Part shown: in pieces, positions 6,515 to 14,835 of the stretch | How positions within the stretch are numbered: position 1 is the first letter of the stretch | How the letters are laid out: the number at the start of each line of letters is the position of its first letter | Assembly: GCA_030039105.1 (NCBI GenBank) | Contig: JASHQO010000326.1 | Span: 1 to 17,695 of the forward strand | DNA length: 17,695 nt | Direction: 5' to 3' | From: Xanthobacteraceae bacterium | GTDB lineage: Bacteria > Pseudomonadota > Alphaproteobacteria > Rhizobiales > Xanthobacteraceae | Position numbers and translations under genes: made by a program | Notes under the pieces: model-generated | Databases searched by the model: none | Seen by the model: only the letters and a program-made list of their open reading frames with translations | What the model was told of the DNA's origin: nothing

Positions 6515-7489
6515 TCATGCGAGCCGGGCGCGATCGTGCGGTGCGGTGAAATCGAGCAGCGGACCGATCGGCACGATGCCGGTCGGATTCACCTGTCGCT
6601 GGCTGCCGTAATAGTGCTGCTTGATCTGCGCCAGGTTCACGGTCTCGGCGACGCCCGGCACCTGATAAAGGTCACGCAGGTAGTTTGACAGGTTGGGATA
6701 ATCGGCGACGCGGCGCAGGTTGCATTTGAAGTGGCTGTAATAGACCGCGTCGAAGCGAACGAGCGTCGTGAACAACCGCCAGTCCGCCTCGGTGATCTGC
6801 TTGCCGACCAGATAGCGTTGCCGCGACAGACGGACTTCGAGTTGATCGAAGGTCGCGAAGATGCCGCGGGCGGCTTCTTCGTAGGCTTCTTGGCTGGTAG
6901 CAAACCCGGCGCGATAGACGCCATTGTTGACGGTCGGATAGACGAGCTCGTTGATGCGGTCGATCTCGCTGCGCAGCTCGGCCGGATAGTAGTCGGTATG
7001 TGCGTTGGTGAACGCTTCGAACGCCGAGTTGAGCATGCGGATGATTTCCGACGACTCGTTGTTGACGATGGTGCCCTGCTTCTTGTCCCACAGCACCGGC
7101 ACCGAGACCCGGCCGGTATAATGCGGATCGGCGATCAGATAGACCTCGGCCAGGGTCTTCTTGCCGTTGGCGCCGTCCAGCGTGCCGCCGTGCGCGGTGC
7201 CGAATTCCCAGCCGGTCTTGCCGTAGAGCGGCTCGGCGAGCGACACCGAGATCACGGTGTCGAGCTGCTTGAGCGCGCGGAAGATCAGCGTGCGGTGGGC
7301 CCACGGGCAGGCCAGCGAGATGTAGAGGTGATAGCGGCCGGCTTCGGCGGGAAAGCCGCCTTTGCCGGTCGGTCCCGGGCTGCCGTCGGCGGTGACGTAA
7401 TTGTGGTAGGCCGTATTCGGCCGGATGAAACGGCCGTTGCTGGTGCGCGAAACATCCTCTTGCCAGGCGCCGTCGACGACCTGACCCAT
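6515..7489 (-). CDS. yqjG: Glutathionyl-hydroquinone reductase (Xi-class glutathione transferase)
   Basis: This 324-residue protein matches the YqjG/PcpF/ECM4 family in length and order. The N-terminus GQVVDGAW and GRFIRP leads to the thioredoxin-fold active-site motif CPWAHR with catalytic Cys61. The all-helical C-terminal GST domain carries NNGVYRAGFA and YLVGKQITEADWRLF. The family uses glutathione to reduce glutathionyl-hydroquinones, releasing the hydroquinone and GSSG, in the cytoplasm. GGAGAGAG lies close before ATG 7489. It diverges from the acetyltransferase gene over 118 bases and shares the terminator with the upstream convergent gene. The natural quinone substrate is not evident from context. 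Confidence 0.95.
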   Translation of the reverse strand: MGQVVDGAWQEDVSRTSNGRFIRPNTAYHNYVTADGSPGPTGKGGFPAEAGRYHLYISLACPWAHRTLIFRALKQLDTVISVSLAEPLYGKTGWEFGTAHGGTLDGANGKKTLAEVYLIADPHYTGRVSVPVLWDKKQGTIVNNESSEIIRMLNSAFEAFTNAHTDYYPAELRSEIDRINELVYPTVNNGVYRAGFATSQEAYEEAARGIFATFDQLEVRLSRQRYLVGKQITEADWRLFTTLVRFDAVYYSHFKCNLRRVADYPNLSNYLRDLYQVPGVAETVNLAQIKQHYYGSQRQVNPTGIVPIGPLLDFTAPHDRARLA

Positions 7490-7607
7490 CGCTCTCTCCG
7501 CTGAATTCTTCCGGCCTCAATCTAGTGATTCCGGACCCTGGCGATAAGGTGCCACCGTTGGACGGGTGCGCTGGACCTCGGCGCAACGGAATGCTAGGCG
7601 CGGCGCG

Positions 7608-8117
7608 ATGAACGATATCTCGCTCACCATCCTGCCCGAGACCGCAGACGACGCGTCGGCGATCGACCGCCTCAACGAGCGGACCTTCGGTCCGGGCCGT
7701 TACGCCAAGACCGCGTATCGCCTGCGCGAGCAGGTAACGCATCGCGTCGACCTGTCGTTCACGGCGCGGATCGGCACGCTCATGGTCGGCTCGGTGCGTT
7801 TGTCGCCGGTGCGCATCGGCGACGCCAAGGCGCTGTTGCTCGGCCCGCTTGCGGTCGAGCCCGCTTTCCGCGAGCGCGGCGTCGGCCAGGCCTTGATCGA
7901 GCGCGCCTTGGACGAGGCGCGGACCAAGGGCCACAAGCTCGTCATCCTGGTCGGCGACGAGCCGTATTACGGCAAGTCCGGCTTCAGGCGCGTGCCGGCC
8001 GGCCGCGCCATCATGCCCGGCCCGGTCGATCCGGCGCGGCTGCTGGTGGCGGAACTGACCGAAGCCGCATTCGAGGGCGTGTCCGGCCCGGTCACGCCGG
8101 AATGGGAAACGATGTAG
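7608..8117 (+). CDS. GNAT family N-acetyltransferase (YhbS-like)
   Basis: A 169-residue GNAT-fold protein of the COG3153/YhbS type. The acetyl-CoA pyrophosphate loop is seen as RERGVG (88-93), preceded by LLGPLAVEPAF and followed by the typical YYGKSGF (120-126). The substrate is unknown. ATG 7608 is chosen because the family N-terminus starts here; an in-frame GTG at 7566 would add 14 unusual residues and has no better ribosome site. TAGGC upstream of the ATG is a weak ribosome site. Its TAG stop is the first triplet of a REP-like palindrome, so the 3' end has been set or reshaped by that repeat. Confidence 0.9.
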   Translation: MNDISLTILPETADDASAIDRLNERTFGPGRYAKTAYRLREQVTHRVDLSFTARIGTLMVGSVRLSPVRIGDAKALLLGPLAVEPAFRERGVGQALIERALDEARTKGHKLVILVGDEPYYGKSGFRRVPAGRAIMPGPVDPARLLVAELTEAAFEGVSGPVTPEWETM

Positions 8118-8187
8118 CCCGGATGAGCGGAGCGATATCCGGGCTAGGCCTTCGCGCCTCACTCCGCATGTCGCTTCGCTCATGCGG
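8115..8187. repeat. Inverted pair of REP-like palindromes (BIME-like element)
   Basis: Hairpin one: TAGCCCGGAT (8115-8124), a 12-base loop, ATCCGGGCTA (8137-8146), perfect 10-base arms. Hairpin two: CCGCATG (8164-8170), a 10-base loop, CATGCGG (8181-8187). The loop of the first reads GAGCGGAGCGA and the complement of the second reads GAGCGAAGCGA. The two are therefore the same unit in opposite orientation, with consensus CCGnATGAGCGnAGCGAyATnCGG. Such units are widespread in Bradyrhizobium-like genomes. The element fills the space between two convergent stops and may end transcription on both sides. No transposase is nearby. Confidence 0.85.
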
Positions 8188-8192
8188 GTAAC

Positions 8193-9395
8193 TTAGTAGC
8201 GCAAATAGTCCCGCCGCTCGCCGAGCCACGCCGTTTCATCGGCAACGGCCGGCGCATCCAGATCCTGCGGCGTTGCCCGCACATCGTCGACCCATTGGCG
8301 CAGCAGCGGGCCGCCATTGATGACGTCGACGGCGCGCTTGTCGCGCTCGTACTCGTAAGGAAAATCGCGCCACAGCGGATAGTCCGGATAGAGGCGCCGG
8401 ATCGCCTTGAAGGCGAGTGCCTGGATGCGCCAAGGCCTGAACGCCCGATGATCGTAGGCCGGACCTTCGGTGTGGACCTGCACGCCGTTGCACAGCTTGC
8501 CGACGTGCTTGTGGAACGTCGGCTCGAACCAGCAGTCGCGCAAGATGCAGCCGTGCAGCCATTGCGGCGCCAGCCCGTGCATCTCCTTGATGACGCGCAA
8601 CGCGTCGATATCGGGCGCGCCGAACATTTCGAGCGGCCGCGTGGTGCCGCGGCCTTCCGAAAGCGTCGTACCTTCGACCATCACCGTGCCGGCATAGGCG
8701 CGCGCCATCCAGATATTCGGCGCGTTGGGGCTGGGATTGATCCAGACGCGTTCGCCGAGCGGCCAGCCGTATCCCGGCGCGGCGTCGGGTTGCCAGCCCT
8801 GCATCGCCACGACCCGGTAATCGACATCGAGCTTGAGCGTCTTGACGAACCACGCGCCGAGCTCGCCGAGCGTCAGTCCATGGCGCATCGGCAGCGGACC
8901 GGCGCCGACAAAGCTTTCCCAGCCTGGGCGCAAGGTCAAACCTTCGACCGGCCGGCCGATGGGATTGGGCCGGTCGAGCACCCACACGGCTTTGCCGTTG
9001 CGCGCCGCCGCTTCCAGCATGTAGCGCAGCGTGGTGATGAAGGTGTAGATGCGGCAACCGAGATCCTGCAGATCGACCAGAACGATGTCGCAGGTTTGCA
9101 TCATCGCGTCGGTCGGCTTGCGCACGTCGTTGTAGAGACTGAAGACCGGGATGCCGTGCACCGGATCGTGAAAATCCGGCGTTTCGACCATGTTGTCCTG
9201 CTTATCGCCGCGCAGCCCGTGCTGCGGACCGAATGCGGCCGTGAGCTTGATGCCACCGCAGGCGGCCAGCGCATCGAGCGAATGGGTCAAATCGGCCGTG
9301 ACCGAAGCCGGATGCGCCAGCAGGGCGACGCGCTTGCCGGCAAGCGGCGCGCGCAGCGCGCGGTCGGCGACCAGGCGGTCGATGCCAAATTTCAT
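8193..9395 (-). CDS. namZ: DUF1343 / NamZ-like exo-beta-N-acetylmuramidase homologue (GH171)
   Basis: A 400-residue full-length DUF1343 protein. Bacillus NamZ (YbbC), founder of the family, removes MurNAc from the non-reducing ends of peptide-free peptidoglycan fragments. Visible family blocks are KRVALLAHPASV, FGPQHGLRGDKQDNM (55-69), VLVDLQDLGCRIYTFITTL, VLDRPNPIGR and GRGTTRPLEMFGAP. The PEHG motif I remember from characterised members reads PQHG here (Gln58), a form I believe also occurs in proteobacteria. I see no signal peptide, so this copy would act in the cytoplasm, perhaps in cell-wall sugar recycling, unless exported another way. It starts 6 bases after the DOMON-like gene and is the last gene before the REP pair. 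Confidence 0.87.
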   Translation of the reverse strand: MKFGIDRLVADRALRAPLAGKRVALLAHPASVTADLTHSLDALAACGGIKLTAAFGPQHGLRGDKQDNMVETPDFHDPVHGIPVFSLYNDVRKPTDAMMQTCDIVLVDLQDLGCRIYTFITTLRYMLEAAARNGKAVWVLDRPNPIGRPVEGLTLRPGWESFVGAGPLPMRHGLTLGELGAWFVKTLKLDVDYRVVAMQGWQPDAAPGYGWPLGERVWINPSPNAPNIWMARAYAGTVMVEGTTLSEGRGTTRPLEMFGAPDIDALRVIKEMHGLAPQWLHGCILRDCWFEPTFHKHVGKLCNGVQVHTEGPAYDHRAFRPWRIQALAFKAIRRLYPDYPLWRDFPYEYERDKRAVDVINGGPLLRQWVDDVRATPQDLDAPAVADETAWLGERRDYLRY

Positions 9396-9401
9396 GGGGC
9401 G

Positions 9402-9926
9402 CTACGCTAATTCAAGCGCAAAGCAATCGGAATGATGAAAATCGACCTTGCCGGGCGGGTGCGCCAGCGCCCAATAGGATTTGCGGCCGGGTGTTTCTTC
9501 GAGCACGGCGGCAAGACCAAGGCGGAAGGGGAAGGACAAAGCGTCAAGCCTTATCGAGGCGCGCAATGAATAGCACGCGGCGGCCGATTCGACTTCGATC
9601 CGGGGCGTGCCGATCTCGGTGGCGACACGCATTCCGCTGCGATAGCCGTTGAAACCATAGGCGGCCCATTGGGTCGACGGTGCAAAGTTGAGCTCGTAAT
9701 AGGCGGGACCGTCCACAGGACGGATGAAGGCTTCGAAGCAGGTGTGCTGCCACAACGCGTCGGCCCGCGCCGGCGCGACAACCGGCGGCAGGCGCAGGTC
9801 GCCGACCTTGCCGCTCACACTATAGGACAGGAGCAGACGATCGGGCCGGGGGTGAACGACCGCCACGTCGATGTGGGTCGCCGCCACGCAAAGCGAATCC
9901 GGGTGAAGCCGCAGGGCCAGGCGCAT
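9402..9926 (-). CDS. DOMON-like domain protein
   Basis: A 174-residue protein that looks like a single beta-sandwich DOMON-like domain. Typical segments are LLLSYSVSGKVGDLRLP, the LWQHTCFEAFI block, YYELNFAPSTQWAAYGF and the C-terminal KSYWALAHPPGKVDFHHSDCF. DOMON folds in other proteins bind haem or sugars. This bacterial cytoplasmic group is uncharacterised as far as I know, and no signal peptide is seen. It begins 18 bases after the stop of the VWA membrane protein and ends 6 bases before namZ, so it probably belongs to the same transcript. A ligand linked to the NamZ sugar product would fit a DOMON fold but is speculation. Confidence 0.82.
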   Translation of the reverse strand: MRLALRLHPDSLCVAATHIDVAVVHPRPDRLLLSYSVSGKVGDLRLPPVVAPARADALWQHTCFEAFIRPVDGPAYYELNFAPSTQWAAYGFNGYRSGMRVATEIGTPRIEVESAAACYSLRASIRLDALSFPFRLGLAAVLEETPGRKSYWALAHPPGKVDFHHSDCFALELA

Positions 9927-9944
9927 TGCGCCATTGTATACGGG

Positions 9945-12011
9945 CTAGCGCCCCTCGCGCGCCCAGGTGCCGGCAAGGCTGCCGATCAACAGCAACAGCC
10001 CGAGCAGGCCGGCGAACACCGGCAGCACGCCGATGCCGCGCACCACGCTGGCGTCGCGCATCTTCAGGCCGATCCAATCGTCGCCGCCATAGGTGCTGCC
10101 GGAGCGCACGGCAACGATGCGCGGCACGTTGAGCCCGCCGCCGTCGTCGAGCCGCCGCGCCGAGCCGCCGGTGGCATTGGCGATCGGCGCCAGCACGTCG
10201 GTGGTCGAGGTCACTTCGGCGAATTCGCGCGGATTCGCCGGGCCGATATTGATCAGCGCGTTGAGCTTGCCGTCGGTCGCCCGCCACAGGCCGAGCTCAT
10301 CGGCGCTGACGCTCTTCTCCCAGGCGCCAGGCTCGGTCGGATCGAGCTTCAGCGTGCGGTTGGCGCCCGAGGGCGACGTCAGCGTCACGTCGGCGACGGT
10401 GTCGGCCATGGTCTGCCGCTTCACCGTAAGCGTATGGCCGGAGACGCTGAGCCGCAGCGCCTCCTCTTCGAGGTCGGGCTCCTTCATCAGCCAATGCGAC
10501 AGCCGGCGCAGCAGATCGACATGGGGGCCGCCGCCCTCAAAGCCGCGTGCCCACAGCCAGATGTGATCGGACAGCAGCAGCGCCACGCGGCCTTCGCCTT
10601 CGCGCGACAGCACCAGGAGCGGCTTTTGGTCCGGCCCCTGCATCACCGTGGTGCCGGTGATGTTGCGCGTATCGACGACGCGGAACCACTCGCTCCACTT
10701 CGGCGGATTTGCATCCGAGCCATCGAGGTCGCGGGTCACCGGATGGCGCCGGCCAAGGTCGGTGAGGCCGGGCCGGAACGCTTCGTCGGTGACGTTGCCG
10801 TCGGGTTCGGCCGGCAGGATGGCATCGAGCGGCGTGCGCCACAGGCTGGTCGGGCTCGCATAATCGGGGCCGGCGGCGACCAGCACCGCGCCGCCGTCGC
10901 GGACGTAGCGGGTGATGTTGTCGAAGTAGATGATCGGCAGCACGCCCTGGCGCGCATAGCGGTCGAAGATGATGAGCTGGAACTCGCCGATCTTCTGCTG
11001 GAACAATTCGCGGGTCGGAAACGCGATCAGCGACAGCTCGTTGATCGGCGTCCCGTCCTGCTTCTCCGGCGGACGCAAAATGGTGAAATGCACCAGATCG
11101 ACCGACGCATCCGACTTGAGCAGGTTGCGCCAGGTCCGCTCGCCGGCGTGAGGCTCGCCGGAGACCAGCAGCACGCGCAGCTTGTCGCGCACGCCGTCGA
11201 TGGTGACGACGGCGCGGTTGTTGACCGTTGTTAGCTCGTTGGCGAGCGGCGCCGCCTCGATCTCGACGATGTTGGGTCCGCCGTGGGGAATGGGAATGTC
11301 CACGGTCTGCGGCGTGTCGACCGGAACGGTACGGGTTTCGACCACGTCGCCGTCGCGGCGCACGGTCACTGCAGCGCTCGGTTCGTTGCTGCCCTGATCC
11401 TCGACCTTGTAGGTGATGGTCTGCGATTGGCCGACGATGCCGAAGCGTGGCGCGGCGATCAGGGCGACGCGGCGGTCGCGCTCGTCCTTGCTGCCGGTGA
11501 TCAGCGCGTGCAGCGGCGCGGCGAAACCGAGCGCGGTCGCGTCCGCCGGCACGTCGTGGACGCGGCCGTCGGTGATCATGATGACGCCGGCGATGCGATC
11601 GGTCGGCACGTCGGCAAGCGTCGAGCCGAGCGCGGTGAACAGGCGCGTGCCGTCGGTCTCGCCGTCGGCCTGGCCGGCTTCGACCACGCGTACGTCGAGA
11701 CCGGGAATGCGGCTCAAGCGCTCGACCACGGCGGCGCGCGCCGCTTCGGTCTGCTTGGCGCGGTCACCGAAATTCTGGCTCGGGCTCTTGTCGACCACGA
11801 CGACGGCGACCGAGCTCAGCGGATCGCGGTCCTCGCGGGTCAGCGACGGATTGGCGAGCGCCAGCACGATCAGGCCGAGCGCGAGCGCCCGGATCGCGGC
11901 GCCGCGGCTGCGCGACACGAACAAGAGCAGCGCCAGAATGGCGACGACGACGATCGCCGCCCACAGATACTGGGTGTTGACGAGCGGGGCGAACGCGATA
12001 CCGAGATTCAC
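9945..12011 (-). CDS. VWA-like and amidotransferase-fold membrane protein of the MoxR cluster
   Basis: A 688-residue inner-membrane protein of the type seen after DUF4159 genes. Two membrane segments lie near the N-terminus (about 14-33 and 42-55) and one at the C-terminus (about 662-682). A VWA-like region starts at about 66, with a MIDAS-type DKSPS (74-78), a later TDG at 147-149 and a candidate third-loop Thr near 120-126. A class I amidotransferase-like fold (about 276-490) has no cysteine at the expected elbow, so no amidotransferase chemistry is possible. The start is GTG 12011: AGGAG (12019-12023) overlaps the upstream TAG stop and sits 7 bases before it, so translation is probably coupled. 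The likely role is a periplasm-facing partner acted on by MoxR. No cysteine occurs in the protein. Confidence 0.83.
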   Translation of the reverse strand: MNLGIAFAPLVNTQYLWAAIVVVAILALLLFVSRSRGAAIRALALGLIVLALANPSLTREDRDPLSSVAVVVVDKSPSQNFGDRAKQTEAARAAVVERLSRIPGLDVRVVEAGQADGETDGTRLFTALGSTLADVPTDRIAGVIMITDGRVHDVPADATALGFAAPLHALITGSKDERDRRVALIAAPRFGIVGQSQTITYKVEDQGSNEPSAAVTVRRDGDVVETRTVPVDTPQTVDIPIPHGGPNIVEIEAAPLANELTTVNNRAVVTIDGVRDKLRVLLVSGEPHAGERTWRNLLKSDASVDLVHFTILRPPEKQDGTPINELSLIAFPTRELFQQKIGEFQLIIFDRYARQGVLPIIYFDNITRYVRDGGAVLVAAGPDYASPTSLWRTPLDAILPAEPDGNVTDEAFRPGLTDLGRRHPVTRDLDGSDANPPKWSEWFRVVDTRNITGTTVMQGPDQKPLLVLSREGEGRVALLLSDHIWLWARGFEGGGPHVDLLRRLSHWLMKEPDLEEEALRLSVSGHTLTVKRQTMADTVADVTLTSPSGANRTLKLDPTEPGAWEKSVSADELGLWRATDGKLNALINIGPANPREFAEVTSTTDVLAPIANATGGSARRLDDGGGLNVPRIVAVRSGSTYGGDDWIGLKMRDASVVRGIGVLPVFAGLLGLLLLIGSLAGTWAREGR

Positions 12012-12021
12012 GCTCGCTCTC

Positions 12022-14835
12022 CTATTGCCCAAGCCGCTCGAGCAGCGCCGGCACGTGCACCTGGTCGGCTTTATAGTTGCCGGTCAGGGTGTACATCACG
12101 ATGTTGACGCCGGCGCGGAACGCGAATTGGCGCTGGTTCGGCTCGCCTTCGACCATCGGCAGCATGGGCTGGCCGTCCGGCCGCGTCGCCCAGGCGCCGG
12201 CGAGATCGTTCGAGGTGATGATGATCGACGACACGCCGTCGCCGCCGCGCGCCGGGCGGTCGGAGCGGTCCTGATCGACCGACGGCAGCGCCTCGACCCA
12301 GAGCTGGCCGCTATTGAAGCGGCCGGGGAAGTCGCGCAGCAGGTAGAACGTTTTCGTCAGAACGTGGTCGCGCGGCACCGGCTCGAGCTCGGGAATGTCG
12401 AGCGACGACAGGATCTGGCGCAGTTCGAGCATGCCCGGGCTGCGCGTCTCGCCGTTCGGGCCGGGCGGCGCCGCCACGGCATCGCGCGTGTCGAACAGCA
12501 CCGTGCCGCCGTCTTTCATGTAGGTGTCGACGCGCTTCAAGGCGGCTTCGCTCGGCCGCGGCGCGCCGGGCGCGATCGGCCAGTAGATCAGCGGATAGAA
12601 CGCCAGCTCGTCGCTACCGATGTCGAGGCCGATCGGATCGCCGGGCTCGAGCGCGGTACGCTGCGCGAGGTAAAGCGTAAGACCGGCGAGTCCCGCTTTG
12701 CTGATGCCGTCGACCTCGGCATTGCCGGTGATGACATAAGCGAGCTTGGTTTCCAGCGCCGACTGCGGCACGTTGCCGACGCGCACTTCCTCGGCGCGGG
12801 CGTGATTGGGCGCCAGCGCCAGCGCCACGAACAGCATTGCCGCCCCCGCCGTGGCGCGCGACACGCGCGGCAACAGCCGCTGGATGCCGCCGCCGAGCAG
12901 CAGCACCACCGCGCTGTCGAGCAGCAACAGCAGCAGTGCGGCGAGCAGGATCGGGCCGCGCAGATCGAGCGGCTCGCTGCTGCGATAGACTTCATGAGCC
13001 GCGTTGAGCGGGGTGAAATCGAGCGGCGCCAGGCGGTCGGCGGGCGCCAGCGTGTTGACGGCGAACAGCGCATCGGGCGGGCCATAAAAGCCCGGTGGAT
13101 GCTCGGCCGTGGCGCTGCCGGAGAAATCGGTCGGCACCGGCCGCGCGGTCGACGGCGGCGCAATGAAATTGCCGAAGCCATCGAGAATGTGGGTCGGCGG
13201 CACCAGTTCCTGCACGCTCTTGGTCTGGGCGTTGGCGGCCTCGGCGACATTCGTCGTGCCGGCCAGCGCGACGATGCGGCGGAGCATTTCGACGAAAGCG
13301 CCGGACAGCGGCAGATCGGACCAGCGTGTATCGCCGGTGACGTGGAACAAGACGATCAATCCTTTGCCGTGGCGCGCTGCCGTGACTAGCGGCGTGCCGT
13401 CGGCGAGTGTCGCCCAGGTATTATCGCTCAGCGTAGCGTCGGGTTCCGCCAAAACCTGGCGGCTGACGGTCACGTCGCTTGGCACCGCCATGCCGTTGAA
13501 CGGGCTTTCGCGGGAAAACGCGGCCAGCGGCTGCGGCTTGTCCCAGCTCAGGCTGCCGCCGAGGATGCGGCCGCCGCGCCGCAATTTGACCGGCACGAGA
13601 TCGTCGTCCGAGGCCGCGAGCCGCGGGCCGGCGAAGCGTACCAGCACCCCGCCGTCCTCGATCCAACGTGCCAGTCGGTCGTGGGCGTCGCCGGCGACAT
13701 TGCCGACGTCGGCGAGGATCAGCATCGGCAGGTTCTGATCGAGAAAATGGCCCACCGCGTCGGCCGGCGATTCGCCTTGGGCCAGCCGCACATCGGCGAA
13801 CGGGCCGAGTGCGCGCTCGATGTAGTAGCTTGACGACAGCAGCGGCTCGGCGAGATCGACGCTGGCGCCGGAGACGATGCCGACGGTGCGGCGCCGCCAG
13901 CGCTTGTCGAGCAACTGCACGGCACCGGCCGAGCGTTCGCCTGAAATCTCCAGCCGGGCGATGTCATTGCGGATTTCGACCGGCAGCGCGAATTGCGCTT
14001 CGGCCTCGCGATCCGCCGCCTTGAATGCGAACGGCGCTTCGCCGAGCGTCAGGCCTTTGAGATCGAGGGCCCGCACCGTTCCGGTTTCCGCCGCGCCCGC
14101 GACGGTGCGCAGCACCTTGACGCTGAGCGCGCCGGCGGCGTTGTCGGCGGCGGCGAGCGCCCGCGGCCCGGCAATGCCGCCGTCAACGACGGTGATCGGC
14201 CGCTTGTCGAGGGTCTGCGCCAGTGCCTTCATGAAGTCCGAGCCGCGGCCGAGATCGGTGCCGTCGGAGAGCCACACCAGATCGACGTCGGGCACCTTGG
14301 CGAGGAACCGGCCGATCGCCGGCAGTGCCTCGGCGCGATCGACGGTGTGCGGCTTCGGCTTCATCTGGTAAAGGCGCACGCGCGCCGAGCCGGCCGGCTC
14401 CAGCGAAATGTCGCGGCTGCCTTCGGACAGCGGAATGAGCGCCACGGCGCGGCGATCATCCTCGGCGCGGGCGATGATCTCGTCCGCGGTGCGCATGCGC
14501 GCGGACCAGGTGCTGGCCGCGGCCCAGCCGTCGTCGATCAGAATTGCGATCGGCGCTCGCGACGTCGAGGTTGCCAGGCTCGGATGCCAGAGCGGGCCGG
14601 CGGCCGCGACGATGACCAGCGCGGCGAGCGTCAGCCGGATCAAAGTGAGCCACCACGGCGTGCGCGCCGGAGTCTCTTCCTTCGGCGCGATTTCAAGGAG
14701 AAGCCGGGTCGGCGGAAATTCGATGCGGCGCGGCCGCGGCGGAATGAGCCGCAGCAGCCACCACAGCACCGGCAGGGTCAACAGGCCGATCAGCACGAGC
14801 GGCTCGGCAAAGCCGATGGGCAATCCGCCGATCAT
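12022..14835 (-). CDS. BatA-like / DUF4159 domain membrane protein
   Basis: A 937-residue fusion. Residues 1-82 match the BatA/aerotolerance N-terminal domain: a membrane segment (8-30), the PPRPRRIEFPPTRLLLEI block and a second membrane segment (62-80). A VWA-like region follows, but its first strand ends IDDGWAAAS (100-108) rather than DxSxS, so the metal site looks lost. A GATase-like middle region leads to membrane segments at about 626-647 and 660-676, and the second ends in ARA before EEV like a signal-peptidase site. Residues about 682-937 are the DUF4159 domain. The frame is open further upstream, but ATG 14835 overlaps the DUF58 stop as ATGA and fits the BatA N-terminus. The protein contains no cysteine. 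The role is inferred as a scaffold of the MoxR module. Confidence 0.88.
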   Translation of the reverse strand: MIGGLPIGFAEPLVLIGLLTLPVLWWLLRLIPPRPRRIEFPPTRLLLEIAPKEETPARTPWWLTLIRLTLAALVIVAAAGPLWHPSLATSTSRAPIAILIDDGWAAASTWSARMRTADEIIARAEDDRRAVALIPLSEGSRDISLEPAGSARVRLYQMKPKPHTVDRAEALPAIGRFLAKVPDVDLVWLSDGTDLGRGSDFMKALAQTLDKRPITVVDGGIAGPRALAAADNAAGALSVKVLRTVAGAAETGTVRALDLKGLTLGEAPFAFKAADREAEAQFALPVEIRNDIARLEISGERSAGAVQLLDKRWRRRTVGIVSGASVDLAEPLLSSSYYIERALGPFADVRLAQGESPADAVGHFLDQNLPMLILADVGNVAGDAHDRLARWIEDGGVLVRFAGPRLAASDDDLVPVKLRRGGRILGGSLSWDKPQPLAAFSRESPFNGMAVPSDVTVSRQVLAEPDATLSDNTWATLADGTPLVTAARHGKGLIVLFHVTGDTRWSDLPLSGAFVEMLRRIVALAGTTNVAEAANAQTKSVQELVPPTHILDGFGNFIAPPSTARPVPTDFSGSATAEHPPGFYGPPDALFAVNTLAPADRLAPLDFTPLNAAHEVYRSSEPLDLRGPILLAALLLLLLDSAVVLLLGGGIQRLLPRVSRATAGAAMLFVALALAPNHARAEEVRVGNVPQSALETKLAYVITGNAEVDGISKAGLAGLTLYLAQRTALEPGDPIGLDIGSDELAFYPLIYWPIAPGAPRPSEAALKRVDTYMKDGGTVLFDTRDAVAAPPGPNGETRSPGMLELRQILSSLDIPELEPVPRDHVLTKTFYLLRDFPGRFNSGQLWVEALPSVDQDRSDRPARGGDGVSSIIITSNDLAGAWATRPDGQPMLPMVEGEPNQRQFAFRAGVNIVMYTLTGNYKADQVHVPALLERLGQ

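Noticed and set aside
12012..12032. TTG start of the 688-residue protein inside the preceding gene
   Set aside because: A GTG at 12011 has AGGAG at proper spacing, while the TTG would place that ribosome site inside the coding region.
11413..13389. Plus-strand open frame of 658 codons antisense to the VWA and DUF4159 genes
   Set aside because: It arises from GC-biased third positions of the real genes on the other strand. Its composition is Arg/Ala/His/Gln rich and no domain is recognisable. The same applies to the other long antisense frames across 8295-16764.
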